In this document: positions 38,801 to 49,351 of the stretch, piece by piece
Layout of the letters: every line of letters begins with the position of its first letter
How positions within the stretch are numbered: position 1 is the stretch's first letter
NCBI RefSeq assembly: GCF_026151205.1
Contig: NC_087075.1
Coordinates: 4,004,359-4,068,358, forward strand
Source of the DNA: Bolinopsis microptera
Taxonomy: Eukaryota; Ctenophora; Tentaculata; Lobata; Bolinopsidae
Length of the DNA stretch: 64,000 nt
Reading direction: 5' to 3'
The notes under the pieces: generated by a model
Database searches by the model: none
What the model was told of the DNA's origin: nothing
The model's input: the letters and a program-made list of their open reading frames with translations, nothing else
Made by a program: the position numbers and the translations under genes

Positions 38801-41800
38801 TGAACACGTGACGTGTTACCATGGTTACAACAATTAGTGGCGACCTTTTCTAGAGTTGACTTTTATACAAGCTCCATTGTTTATTTATAAAATTATATAT
38901 TAACTGTAATACGCCCGCTGGTGGATATAATCCACATCACCTCGACCCGCGGGCGGAAAAATCGTATAGCACTCGGGCCCGATGGGCCCTCCGTGCTATA
39001 CGAAAATATGTCCTCCTCGGGCTAGCGCCCTCGGGGACATATGAAATATTGCACGCGCGTGCGCGTGCAATATTTTGTTCCGCCCGCGAGTCTCCGGTGA
39101 TATGTATATATATTGGAGCTTAGTTTCATTCAATTATTCTGTTAAACTTCTTTGGTATTTTAGTGACCGCAGTTTACGATCATTAGCATTTTATGGAGTT
39201 AAGTTATTGAGTTAAGTTTTAGGGAGACGAAGTTGATGAATGAACTTTGTTTGAGAATTTAATTGGACTCTGACCCCTGCAGGTCTGTTAGACCCACAGG
39301 AATTGAAATTAAATTATAAACTTTGGAGGACAATAACCTTCTCATTTCTCAGTTTCTTCTCAGTTGCCACTTAAGCGTTCATACACGACACATCTTACAA
39401 CACTTACCATCATCCTACATTACACATTCTGATTCCCCCGGCATCCTCCCGTAGGACTGCCATACCCCAGAGGTAGGCAAAGCTGAAAGCATCCACATGC
39501 TATCCTTTCGTGGGCCACCCAGGCTACACAGTACACAATAGGGCATAACCTTCAAATTTCCTTAACCACACAATATGGCATCATCCGGAACAAACCTTCT
39601 AATTTCCTTAACCACACAATAGGGCATCATCCGAAACAAACTTTTTCATTTCCTTAACCACACAATAGGGCATCATCCAGAACAAACCTTTTCATTTCCT
39701 TAGCCACACAATAGGGCATCATCCAGAACAAACCTTCTCATTTCCTTATCCACACAATAGGGCATCATCCGGAACAAACCTTTTCATTTCCTTAACCACA
39801 CAATAAGGCATCATCCAGAACAAACCTTTTCATTTCCTTAACCACACAATAGGGCATCATCCAGAACAAACCTTTTCATTTCCTTAGCCACACAATAGGG
39901 CATCATCCAGAACAAACCTTCTCATTTCCTTAACCACACAATAGGGCATCATCCAGAACAAACCTTTCCATTTCCTTAACCACACAATAGGGCATCATCC
40001 AGAACAAACCTTCTCATTTCCTTAACCACACAATAGGGCATCATCCAGAACAAACCTTTCCATTTCCTTAACCACACAATAGGGCATCATCCGGAACAAA
40101 CCTTCTCATTTCCTTAACCACACAATAGGGCATCATCCAGAACAAACCTTTTCATTTCCTTAACCACACAATAGGGCATCATCCAGAACAAACCTTTTCA
40201 TTTCCTTAACCACACAATAGGGCATCATCCAGAACAAACCTTTTCATTTCCTTAACCACACAATAGGGCATCATCCAGAACAAACCTTTTCATTTCCTTA
40301 GCCACACAATAGGGCATCATCCAGAACGAACCTTCTCATTTCCATAACCACACAATAGGGCATCATCCAGAACAAACCTTTTCATTTCCTTAACCACACA
40401 ATAGGGCATCATCCAGAACAAACCTTCTCATTTCCTTAACCACACAATATAGGGCATCATCCAGAACAAACCTTTTCATTTCCTTAACCACACAATAGGG
40501 CATCATCCAGAACAAACCTTCCCATTTCCTTAACCACACAATAGGGCATCATCCGGAACAAACCTTCTCATTTCCTTAACCACACCATAGGGCATCATCC
40601 AGAACAAACCTTCTCATTTCCTTAACCACACAATAGGGCATCATCCGGAACAGCAGCGCCTCCGACATGTCGTTTTGCATTTTCAGTACTTTCATTGTCG
40701 TCTTCGTTCTTTCGCTTTGAGCCTGTGAGAGGAGCCGAGCTTTACACCAACATACAAATTTATTAATACTCATTGATTTCATACAATTTGTTTAAAATGG
40801 ATTTTACCGTAAGGTCTGTACTATTCACTTATTGGCCCATAAAATATTAAAATCGCTAAAATATTCAAAATCTCTACTATCAGATCTACACCTTGAGGTA
40901 CAGATAGATTTGTTTTATCTTTCTGATGTCGATGACAGCAAAAACAGAAAGAACAAGGCATAGTATGATGAGGACAACTTCTGTAGCGTACTGGTAGAGG
41001 ATAGCTTTATTGATAAGACTGGTCATGTTCTCGTTCACTGTGAAGGCTACTGCATCTTGGATCGCTTTTATGTGCTGAAGGTGAAGTAATTACAGATGTA
41101 ATTCGGACAGTTTTAGAGCTTATTATTTAAACTTCGTGAAAATTCAATACGGTTCAATATAATCATATTACTATATAGCAATGCACTATTTTGTACAAAT
41201 TGTCACATGGTATCCTATCAACTCAGCAGCTATAAAAGTATAAACACGCAACATAATCATAGTAGTATGAATGTAATAACTAATATATGCTACTAATCAA
41301 TATTACAGGTAGTAAGTTACAAATACGTATTATAATGTTACATACCATTACTAAAGTACTAAGTTACTACTAATCACGGTCCCTTGCAGGTATTAAATCT
41401 ACAAACCCACCTCATCGTAGCTCATGCCGATGTTAATCCAGAACAGAGCGATCTTGTGGGACTGCTCCACCGGTGCATTGTCTCTAATCTGCTTGAGGAG
41501 AGTCCTCAGATCACCGCTGAAACGGCATTTTAATTGGAAGTAGTCATGGAAACGGTATTATTAAACATAGTTTGGATTTTTATTCCGATAAATAAGTCCA
41601 ACTTCAAAGCAGCTGTCTTACTAAAGAATCTCCTAATCACATTGAAGACATTGTATACTACTAGTTGATAGTTTATATTACCATGAAGCAGTGTATTAAC
41701 AATAACGTAAAAGACTTTGTGTTTGGAATGATGGTATATCATGTTTGATATTTCATATTATATAATATTGGTAGCAGTGGACAATGTCCGTTACCTCTGT

Positions 41801-44800
41801 ATTGTGCTCTGCCAATTGCAACACTTGAATTACTTTATTGTATAATTATACTGTTTGACACTTTTTAGTAACTGCAGAAGATGCATCTGACCATTTTCAA
41901 TAGTTCCTACTTTTAGTTTTATCATGTTTGAAATGTATACCTGTATTTGAACAGAGACTGGTATATTTTCGATCTGATTGAGTCCCCGCCATAAATTTGG
42001 GAGAATTGCAGTGAATAGTCGTGCAGCTGAAACGAGTGTTAGTTAGAAAAATAATGCTTGTTCGATTGGTTTTAGCCAGTAGATACTTAGATAGTATACC
42101 AGAATATTTTGAAGTAATGATACATCTTCTGCATCATTAACCCAACATAATGTTTAAAGTGATTCCGATGATAAATCCAAGAAGTGTCCAACATAGCTGG
42201 CATGTCAAAATGAGCCAGATGTAATATTAAAGCTACATTCAAAGCACCAATAAAGAGGGATTGTATGTCGAGGGAGATAGTTACTAGGTTACTAGGTTAC
42301 TAAAACTCACCTAGGTTACTAGGTTACTAAAACTCACCTTCAAAGCACCAATAAAGAGGGAGTGTATGTCGAGGGAGATGGTTCCGTTCATGAAGTACAT
42401 CACTCCCACGCTCTCTATCAAGAAGAGCTGGTACCTGCTAAAGATGATCGTCTCGTACGTGACCTGCAGTTATTAGAACTGGTTACTAGGTTGCTAAAAC
42501 TCATCTTAATTTTTTAAAAGACAAGACTAAAAAAGACTAACAAAATCGTCCACTCGAGGTACAACAGATTCCTTACTGTGAAGCTTAACAGAATTGATTG
42601 AAATGATTACCTTGGTAACCTTGGTAACTCATTTAAAAAAGTTAAGACTATAACCAATCACTTGACTCACCAAAGTGTTCCACACAAGTGAAAAAGAACC
42701 ACCCTGTAACGACTGAATTACTCCTTCATAAATAATCTTAATCATGATGTGATAAGCTTTAAAGGCCTCTTCTGCACGCAGCCTCTGTGCGTCAATAAGT
42801 CCCCGTAGCTTCTCCAAGTCCGCTATAAATTCAAGCTTACTCGCGTAGTTGGTTTCAAGTGTCTTGGGCCACGTTGATATGAGAGCTGAGAGATAAAAAT
42901 ATCATTTAGAATATTTTAAAATGGAATTTTGTGTGGACAAGGTTATTAGTAATTAGTATTACTATGATATTTTGGAGAGGTTCACTGTTTATCAGTCTCA
43001 TGATAAGATAATAATTTTAGGGATAATATCCGGTAGTAGAGACTAGGTAGGAAAAGTGAAACTACTGTTTAGGAGGAAACGCGAGCTTTAAGTTTGCTAC
43101 ACTTTTATCAGGCTCAAATTATTTGTTATATAGTAGTGTTGAAAGTATTAAAGGTTATTAATACTTTCAACACTACTATATAAAAAATAATTTGAGGCTC
43201 TAATGATGTAGTTTTACGAAGATTTCAAGCCTTATGTTGTGTGTTTCCTTTCGTGTTCAAAAGCATTATAAAGGTTATTTGTTATATAGTAGTGTTGAAA
43301 GTATTAAAGGTTATTAATGTATCACAATTTCTCTCTTGGAATTACAAAAACCAGCTTCATTTCTTTTAATAATCTGACCTAAAGATTCGTTGCTCTTTAT
43401 TCTGAGGTCACTGACAACCACAACTGGGTAGTCGAGGTTTCCGTATATGTACATCATAGTCCACAACATCTCAGCATTCAGTCCTTCTACTGCTTTAGAA
43501 AACTGAAATAAAATAGTCAAGTAAAAATAAATAAATTAGTCCCTCATAAGCTTTAGGAAGCTGAAATGTATTAGTCCCTTAGAAAATGAAATACGCTCAT
43601 ACAGGGTGAGTTGAAAATAGTGTGTGGAATGTAAAGATCGATAATTTTTTTTATGAAGGAGCAAATTTTGAAAGGTGTATTGCTATCAGTTCATAAACGT
43701 TACACATTTCATTGTTGCATCTCATTCGATTCTGACTCATAATTTGGATGATTTTTGGCAGTTTCCCAAAAATTCGTAAATTCGTCCTAATGGGGTTCTC
43801 AAATCGCGTGCCCTGAAAATCGAGTCTACAAATATATCTTCTCCTACATATTTTGCGCAATCACCCTGAAACTTTCAGGATATGTTCTAGGGATCATTTA
43901 GAAGAGATGAGCCAGACAAAATTTTGAGATAAGCCTTTAATACATTTTTGTAGTTCTTCAACTGATATAACAGTGTAGTGAGCTGAAAAATAAAGATAAA
44001 AAGTCATTAAAACTACTTTAGAAAAATAAAATAGAATTGATTAAAATATCCGCAAAGTTATTTAAGTAAAACTAACTTGTTGGCTGCTTCCCACTAGATT
44101 GTGATTAGCACGACTTTGTCCGTGCGACGTATTTCCCTGGAATACATACAATTATGTAACGTGATGGAAATATTTTAAACGGGTAATAACCTGTCCAAAC
44201 CCAGGATACATAACATGAAGACTTTGTTGTAACTTTGTATGAGAAGCATTAATACTGATAATTAAATAATATCCAGTTGAAGGAAAATAAATGAAACAGG
44301 AAGTTAGGAATATGGGCAAATGTTCGGCGTCAACACCATCTTCAGACTCAATAAATGTATTTAAATGTAGTTGTGAAAATAGTTTAAAACTTATTTTATC
44401 TATATTATATTTTTGTCTATCAATTTTTTTCTATTATCAATTTTTTATAAGGGTAACTTAGTAACTGGTTACTAGGCTACTAAAACTGGTTACTAGGTTA
44501 CTAGAACTGGTTACTAGAACTGGTTACTAGAACTGGTTACTAGAACTGGTTACTAGAACTGGTTACTAGAACTGGTTACTAGAACTGGTTACTAGAACTG
44601 ATTACTATAACTAGGTTACTAGGTTACTAGAACTGGTTACTAGGTTACTAAAACTGGTTACTAGGTTACTAGAACTGGTTACTAGGTTACTAGAACTGTT
44701 AACTAGGTTACTAGAACTGGTTACTAGGTAACTATAACTGGTGACTAGGTTACTAGAACTGGTTACTAGGCTACTAGAACTGGTTACTAGGTTACTAGAA

Positions 44801-47725
44801 ACTGGTTACTAGGTAACTAAAACTGGTTACTAGGTAACTAGAACTTATTACTAGGTTGCTAGAACTGGTTACTAGAACTGGTTACTAAAACTGGTTACTA
44901 GAACTGGTTACTAGAACTGGTTACTGGCACTGGTTACTAGAACTGGTTACTAAAACTGGTTACTAGAACTGATTACTATAACTAGGTTACTAGAACTGGT
45001 TACTAGGTTACTAGAACTGGTTACTAGGTTACTAAAACTGGTTACTAGGTTACTAGAACTGGTTACTAGGTTACTAGAACTGGTTACTAGGTTACTAGAA
45101 CTGGTTACTAGAACTGGTTACTAGAACTGGTTACTAGAACTGGTTACTAGAACTGGTTACTAGAACTGGTTACTAGAACTGGTTACTAGAACTGGTTACT
45201 AGAACTGGTTACTAGAACTGACTACTATAACTAGGTTACTATAACTGGTTACTAGGTTACTAGAACTGGTTACTAGGTTACTAGAACTGGTTACTAGGTT
45301 ACTAGAACTGGTTACTAGGTTACTAGAACTGGTTACTAGGTTACTCAAACTGGTTACTAGGTTACTAGAACTGGTTACTAGGTTACTAGAACTGGTTACT
45401 AGGTTACTAGAACTGGTTACTAGGTTACTAGAACTGGTTACTAGGTTACTAGAACTGGTTACTAGGTTAATATAGAACTGGTACCTGGTAGATATGGTAG
45501 CAGGAGTAACAAACCACCGCTAAGATGGGAATTATAATACAGACTATTATATTCCTGCTCTTCTTCTTGTACTCGAAACCTTTGTCGTCCTGTCACATGA
45601 TGTTTAATTCCAGTTACACCACAAGATACAAAATAGAATAACAAGGTCACATGTTACAGTAAGAAAAAGATTCAACGAACCCTTATACTTTACCGCGGCT
45701 GGTTCCTTTTTCTTAAACTCTGTGGTAAATTGTGGTTTTACAGTAGTGATAATTACGGTTATTCTGCCTCTTGATCGCTCAGTATAAATTGTAAAATAAA
45801 TTGTCTTACCATAATATATTGATCTTTATACGACCCGCTTATCATTGGTTATAATTCTAGCTGGTCGAGTCGATTAGTGGTAGACGGAGTCAGTATTTGA
45901 GAAAAGGTGGATACAAAGTCATATCAATCGTAGAAAATCATAGAGTTTAAGTTTTAAACAGTTTTATCGCAAAATATAAGAAAATACTTACATTCACTAC
46001 GCTGTCCACAATATCATTAAAATCATTTTGTATTTTATCCCAGGAATTTACTGAATCTGAAAAAATAATTTCATGATAATTTGATCGTTTGATAATGAAA
46101 CATATCGCATCAGGAATATGAGGAATAAGAATTTGTAAAATGAGATAATGACTGATCAGGAAAGCATGTCCACGAAATACTTGATAGTGATCGCATGGGG
46201 CCAACAATGCTGAGTGGAAGGGTTGAAGACAAATAATTAAAATTACCAGCAATCCTGAGTGAAAGGATTGAAGACAGATAATTAACTTTACCAGCAATAC
46301 TGAGTGAAAAGGTTGAAGACAGATAATTAACTTTACCAGCAATACTGAGTGAAAGGATTGAAGACAGACAATTAACTTTACCAGCAATACTGAGTGAAAA
46401 GGTTGAAGACAGATAATTAACTTTACCAGCAATACTGAGTGAAAAGGTTGAAGACAGATAATTAACTTTACCAGCAATACTGAGTGAAAGGATTGAAGAC
46501 AGATAATTAACTTTACCAGCAATACTGAGTGAAAAGGTTGAAGACAGATAATTAACTTTACCAGCAATACTGAGTGAAAAGGTTGAAGACAGATAATTAA
46601 CTTTACCAGCAATACTGAGTGAAAAGGTTGAAGACAGATAATTAACTTTACCAGCAATACTGAGTGAAAGGATTGAAGACAGATAATTAACTTTACCAGC
46701 AATACTGAGTGAAAAGGTTGAAGACAGATAATTAACTTTACCAGCAATACTGAGTGAAAAGGTTGAAGACAGATAATTAACTTTACCAGCAATACTGAGT
46801 GAAAAGGTTGAAGACAGATAATTAACTTTACCAGCAATACTGAGTGAAAGGGTTGAAGACAAATAATTAAAATTACCAGCATTCCTGAGTGAAAGGATTG
46901 AAGACAGATAATTAACTTTACCAGCAATACTGAGTGAAAGGATTGAAGGCAGACAATTAACTTTACCAGCAATACTGAGTGAAAAGGTTGAAGACAGATA
47001 ATTAACTTTACCAGCAATACTGAGCGAAAGGGTTGAAGACAGATAATTAACTTTACCAGCAATACTGAGTGAAAGGGTTGAAGACAAATAATTAAAATTA
47101 CCAGCATTCCTGAGTGAAAGGATTGAAGACAGATAATTAACTTTACCAGCAATACTGAGTGAAAGGATTGAAGACAAACAATTAACTTTACCAGCAATAC
47201 TGAGTGAAAAGGTTGAAGACAGATAATTAACTTTACCAGCAATATTGAGTGAAAGGGTTGAAGACAGATAATTAATATCAAATAACGGAGTAGTTCGCTG
47301 TTTATTAGTCTCATGATTGAAATACTGATATCTGGATATTATCCGGTTGGAAGAGACAAGGACAAGTGAAACAAGGAAGTTAGGAGTAAGGGCAAATTTT
47401 CGGCGTCAACGCCATCTTCAGGCTCAATAAATGTAATAGATTTGTGGTGTTGTAATTAGTTTAAAACTCATTACAAATCTATTACATTTATTGAGCCTGA
47501 AGATGGCGTTGACGCCGAAAATTTGCCCTTACTCCTAACTTCCTTGTTTCACTTGTCCTTGTCTCTTCCAACCGGATAATATCCAGATAACAGATAATTA
47601 ACTTTACCAGCAATACTGAGTGAAAGGGTTGAAGCACCGGGAGACTTGTTCTTTTCCCCTTTAATGTGCACCTTTTTCTTAGGGAGGAGCCGTCTCCGTG
47701 ACTTGTACAGCTTATTAATCCTCAT
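35785..47725 (-). CDS. NIT-domain receptor guanylate cyclase
   Basis: Nineteen exons: 47608-47725, 45992-46056, 45694-45717, 45485-45589, 44077-44136, 43944-43982, 43379-43502, 42671-42885, 42338-42463, 41941-42026, 41411-41516, 40892-41074, 40610-40722, 38215-38293, 37920-37994, 36697-36865, 36259-36357, 36027-36112, 35785-35883. Every junction keeps phase, giving about 656 residues. A basic N-terminus ([14 protein letters not shown]) leads to TM1 (about 82-104) and a helical extracellular nitrate/nitrite-sensing (NIT)-type domain (about 125-385). TM2 (about 388-404, [16 protein letters not shown]) and the signalling-helix linker ([20 protein letters not shown]) precede the cyclase domain: [13 protein letters not shown] (first metal Asp kept), [36 protein letters not shown] and [11 protein letters not shown]. 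The Cys of PRFC is the residue that favours GTP. The usual GDAYM is AGECL, so the second metal Asp appears lost. The 36697 donor is unclear (see findings). Introns contain arrays seeded from exon ends. Confidence 0.9.
36866..37332. repeat. Tandem array of a splice-acceptor/exon-start segment, 3.5 units
   Basis: Units of about 143 bp (shorter later units) start CAAGCACCTGGTGGAGGG and continue with AACAATGG and GGTTACTAGAACT-type blocks. On the minus strand each unit repeats CCCCTCCACCAG|GTGCTTG, the acceptor and first bases of the exon at 36697-36865. Confidence 0.9.
38357..38929. mobile_element. TIR-bounded insertion inside a cyclase intron
   Basis: Ends TATATCCACCAGCG (38357-38370) and CGCTGGTGGATATA (38916-38929) are perfect inverse copies, and the match continues imperfectly inward. 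The left subterminal region holds repeated AGCCCGCT motifs. No coding capacity and no clear target duplication. Confidence 0.55.
38948..39088. other. Cloverleaf-like cluster of perfect inverted repeats
   Basis: An 11-bp closing stem (38948-38958 CGCGGGCGGAA with 39078-39088 TTCCGCCCGCG) encloses three consecutive hairpins. The first is 38962-39003 (arms TCGTATAGCAC/GTGCTATACGA, inner GGGCCC pair). The second is 39006-39042 (arms ATATGTCC/GGACATAT, inner GGGC/GCCC). The third is 39045-39074 (14-bp arms AATATTGCACGCGC). The block is GC- and CpG-rich in an AT-rich intron. Confidence 0.75.
39543..40645. repeat. 46-bp tandem array grown from a guanylate cyclase exon end, about 24 units
   Basis: The unit includes GGGCATCATCCAGAACAAAC and TTCCTTAACCACACAATA. 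On the minus strand it equals the 3' end of the linker exon ([13 protein letters not shown]) plus its donor (AGAAG|GTTTGTTCTGG). The array fills the intron from the exon end leftwards. Confidence 0.95.
42237..42337. repeat. Partial duplicate of an exon end plus donor
   Basis: 42237-42280 repeats the last 40 or so bases of exon 42338-42463 (CAAAGCACCAATAAAGAGGG) with small changes. Between the copies the donor region (AACTCACC) with GGTTACTA units is itself doubled. Confidence 0.8.
43020..43315. repeat. Foldback-family fragment with a 38-bp imperfect hairpin
   Basis: 43113-43196 forms a hairpin with arms CTCAAATTATTTGTTATATA... / ...TATATAAAAAATAATTTGAG. Flanking pieces (GATAATATCCGGTAG, AATGATGTAGTTTTACGAAG) match sequences at 47329 and 8213, so this is a dispersed repeat family. 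Confidence 0.65.
43603..43868. mobile_element. Possible MITE with CAGGGTGA ends
   Basis: Left CAGGGTGAGTTGAAAAT and right ATTTTGCGCAATCACCCTG share an inverted core (CAGGGTGA) followed by similar bases. The match is short and no target duplication is clear. Confidence 0.4.
44260..44400. repeat. Diverged single-arm copy of the 47329-47589 foldback element
   Basis: AATATCCAGTTGAAGG, GAAACAGGAAGTTAGGA and TTCGGCGTCAACACCATCTT match the foldback arm in order, without the second arm. Confidence 0.7.
44455..45478. repeat. GGTTACTAGAACT-type tandem array
   Basis: About 1 kb of mixed 8-bp (GGTTACTA) and 13-bp (GGTTACTAGAACT) units fills the intron after exon 45485-45589. The array abuts the donor; the first intron bases (minus strand GTACCAGTTCTA) resemble the repeat GTAACCAGTTCTA. 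Confidence 0.9.
46207..47277. repeat. 45-bp tandem array grown from guanylate cyclase exon 1, 24 units
   Basis: Each unit contains AACTTTACCAGCAATACTGA and GTGAAAAGGTTGAAGACAG. On the minus strand it is the 3' end of exon 1 (STLSLSIAG) plus the donor TTGCTG|GTAAAG. The true exon end is at 47608-47640; the 47329-47589 foldback separates it from the other 24 copies. The unit is a multiple of 3 and open in two frames, which produces 455- and 355-codon artefact ORFs. Confidence 0.95.
47329..47589. mobile_element. Foldback element with 117-bp perfect arms
   Basis: Arms 47329-47445 and 47473-47589 are exact reverse complements over all 117 bases, with a 27-base loop. Inserted within the 45-bp array in intron 1. 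It carries TTCGGCGTCAACGCCATCTT. No ORF. Confidence 0.9.
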
Positions 47726-48270
47726 CCTGAGTTGACCAATTAAGACGGAAGTTGTTTCGTTTTTTCAGCTGTGATATGAAGTTTAATTTGGTAAAATGCT
47801 AAATTAACTGTAATTAGTGCTTTAGTGATCCAAGACATTTTCGTCCATTTAGAATAATTCTTTTACTCAATCAATGATCAACTCAGTTTCTAAGTTTATA
47901 AATTCGTTTCCGTAACATAAAAGTAAATTGATAAGAATCTCAATTCTCAAATACTATAATACAACTGCCAGAAATGTAAACTTTTACTAAAACACGATAA
48001 AAAATCATATTAAAACCGATACAATCTTCGAAGGACCCGAGTGAATTCAATAGTAATAAAGTCTGCAGGTGACAGTAGTAAGGTTTTATTGGAAGCGCCT
48101 GTCAAAGTCTATGAACTTACACCAGCCATTATTAAAGTTCTGAAAAGTGTACCCGTAATCTGGTGGTCACGTGATAACACACGTGATAGCACTATTTAGC
48201 TCTCAGCGACACGTACTTATAAATATAAGACGTACAAACTATATAAGTATATATTACGTAATTTTCGGTG
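47726..48270. other. Region upstream of guanylate cyclase exon 1
   Basis: No coding feature. The start ATG at 47725 is preceded by AACTCAG, so exon 1 could have an upstream non-coding exon; no TATA box is obvious. Confidence 0.4.
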
Positions 48271-48271
48271 C

Positions 48272-48796
48272 ACTGTGTAGTGGTGTGGTGTGTGGTGTGT
48301 GGTGTGTGGTGTGTGGTGTGTGGTGTGTAGTGTGTAGTGTGTAGTGTGTAGTGTGTAGTGTGTGGTGTGTGGTGTGTGGTGTGTGGTGTGTAGTGGTGTG
48401 GTGTGTGGTGTGTGGTGTGTGGTGTGTGGTGTGTGGTGTGTAGTGTGTAGTGTGTAGTGTGTAGTGTGTAGTGTGTGGTGTGTGGTGTGTGGTGTGTGGT
48501 GTGTGGTGTGTGGTGTGTGGTGTGTGGTGTGTGGTGTGTGGTGTGTGGTGTGTGGTGTGTGGTGTGTGGTGTGTGGTGTGTGGTGTGTGGTGTGTGGTGT
48601 GTGTTGTGTGGTGTGTGGTGTGTGGTGTGTGGTGTGTGGTGTGTGGTGTGTGGTGTGTGGTGTGTGGTGTGTGGTGTGTGGTGTGTGGTGTGTGGTGTGT
48701 GGTGTGTAGTGTGTAGTGTGTAGTGTGTAGTGTGTAGTGTGTGGTGTGTGGTGTGTGGTGTGTGGTGTGTGGTGTGTGGTGTGTGGTGTGTGGTGT
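48272..48796. repeat. 7-bp tandem array (TGTGGTG / TGTAGTG)
   Basis: About 75 units in runs of TGTGGTG interrupted by blocks of TGTAGTG, giving a higher-order pattern. Six frames stay open as artefacts. Confidence 0.95.
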
Positions 48797-49350
48797 AGGT
48801 ACCAACTACCAACTTAGCACTGCTTTGACAGCACTATGACACTACCGATATATTGTTTTTTCGATAAAGATGTGACAAAGTTAAATTCAGATAATTTCTT
48901 ACTTTTATTTAAAAAACATTCTTGCATAATATCTATTTTTATTGATGTATACTGTATAGACAAGACGGGAGCGTTAGGGCTCTCATTGACAAATTTTTGT
49001 TTAATCCTGTTTGCTTTGATACACTGTTTTGAAAGCTTTGACAGCATTCTGACACTACTGATACACTACTTTGAAAGCAGTGTGGCATTCACTTTCAAAT
49101 ACATTTTTTAATGATTTTAAGGACAACTACCTACAATGCCGGTAATTAACGTTCGTCTGTTCTTTTGTTGATAGACGAGCAGTTAGGAATAATGTTTGAG
49201 GAAATCATGGGATTATCTGTGAATAAATTCGTATCAGGCGTTTACTGCAGAAATAAGTTTCCATAGTCCCAAAAATCACCTCAATAATTGATCAGACTGG
49301 ATCTATGGTGAAAAGTATTTTGAGCAATTATTCAGGCATGAATTAGAACT
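48797..49350. other. No gene recognised
   Basis: AT-rich spacer between the 7-bp array and a LINE remnant. Short ORFs only. Confidence 0.5.
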
Positions 49351-49351
49351 T

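Noticed and set aside
45947-47314. 455- and 355-codon ORFs over the 45-bp array
   Set aside because: The period is a multiple of 3 and the unit has no stop in two frames; the stretch is an intron between two phase-matched exons.
48192-48812. ORFs in several frames over the TGTGGTG array
   Set aside because: Low-complexity satellite open in many frames on both strands.
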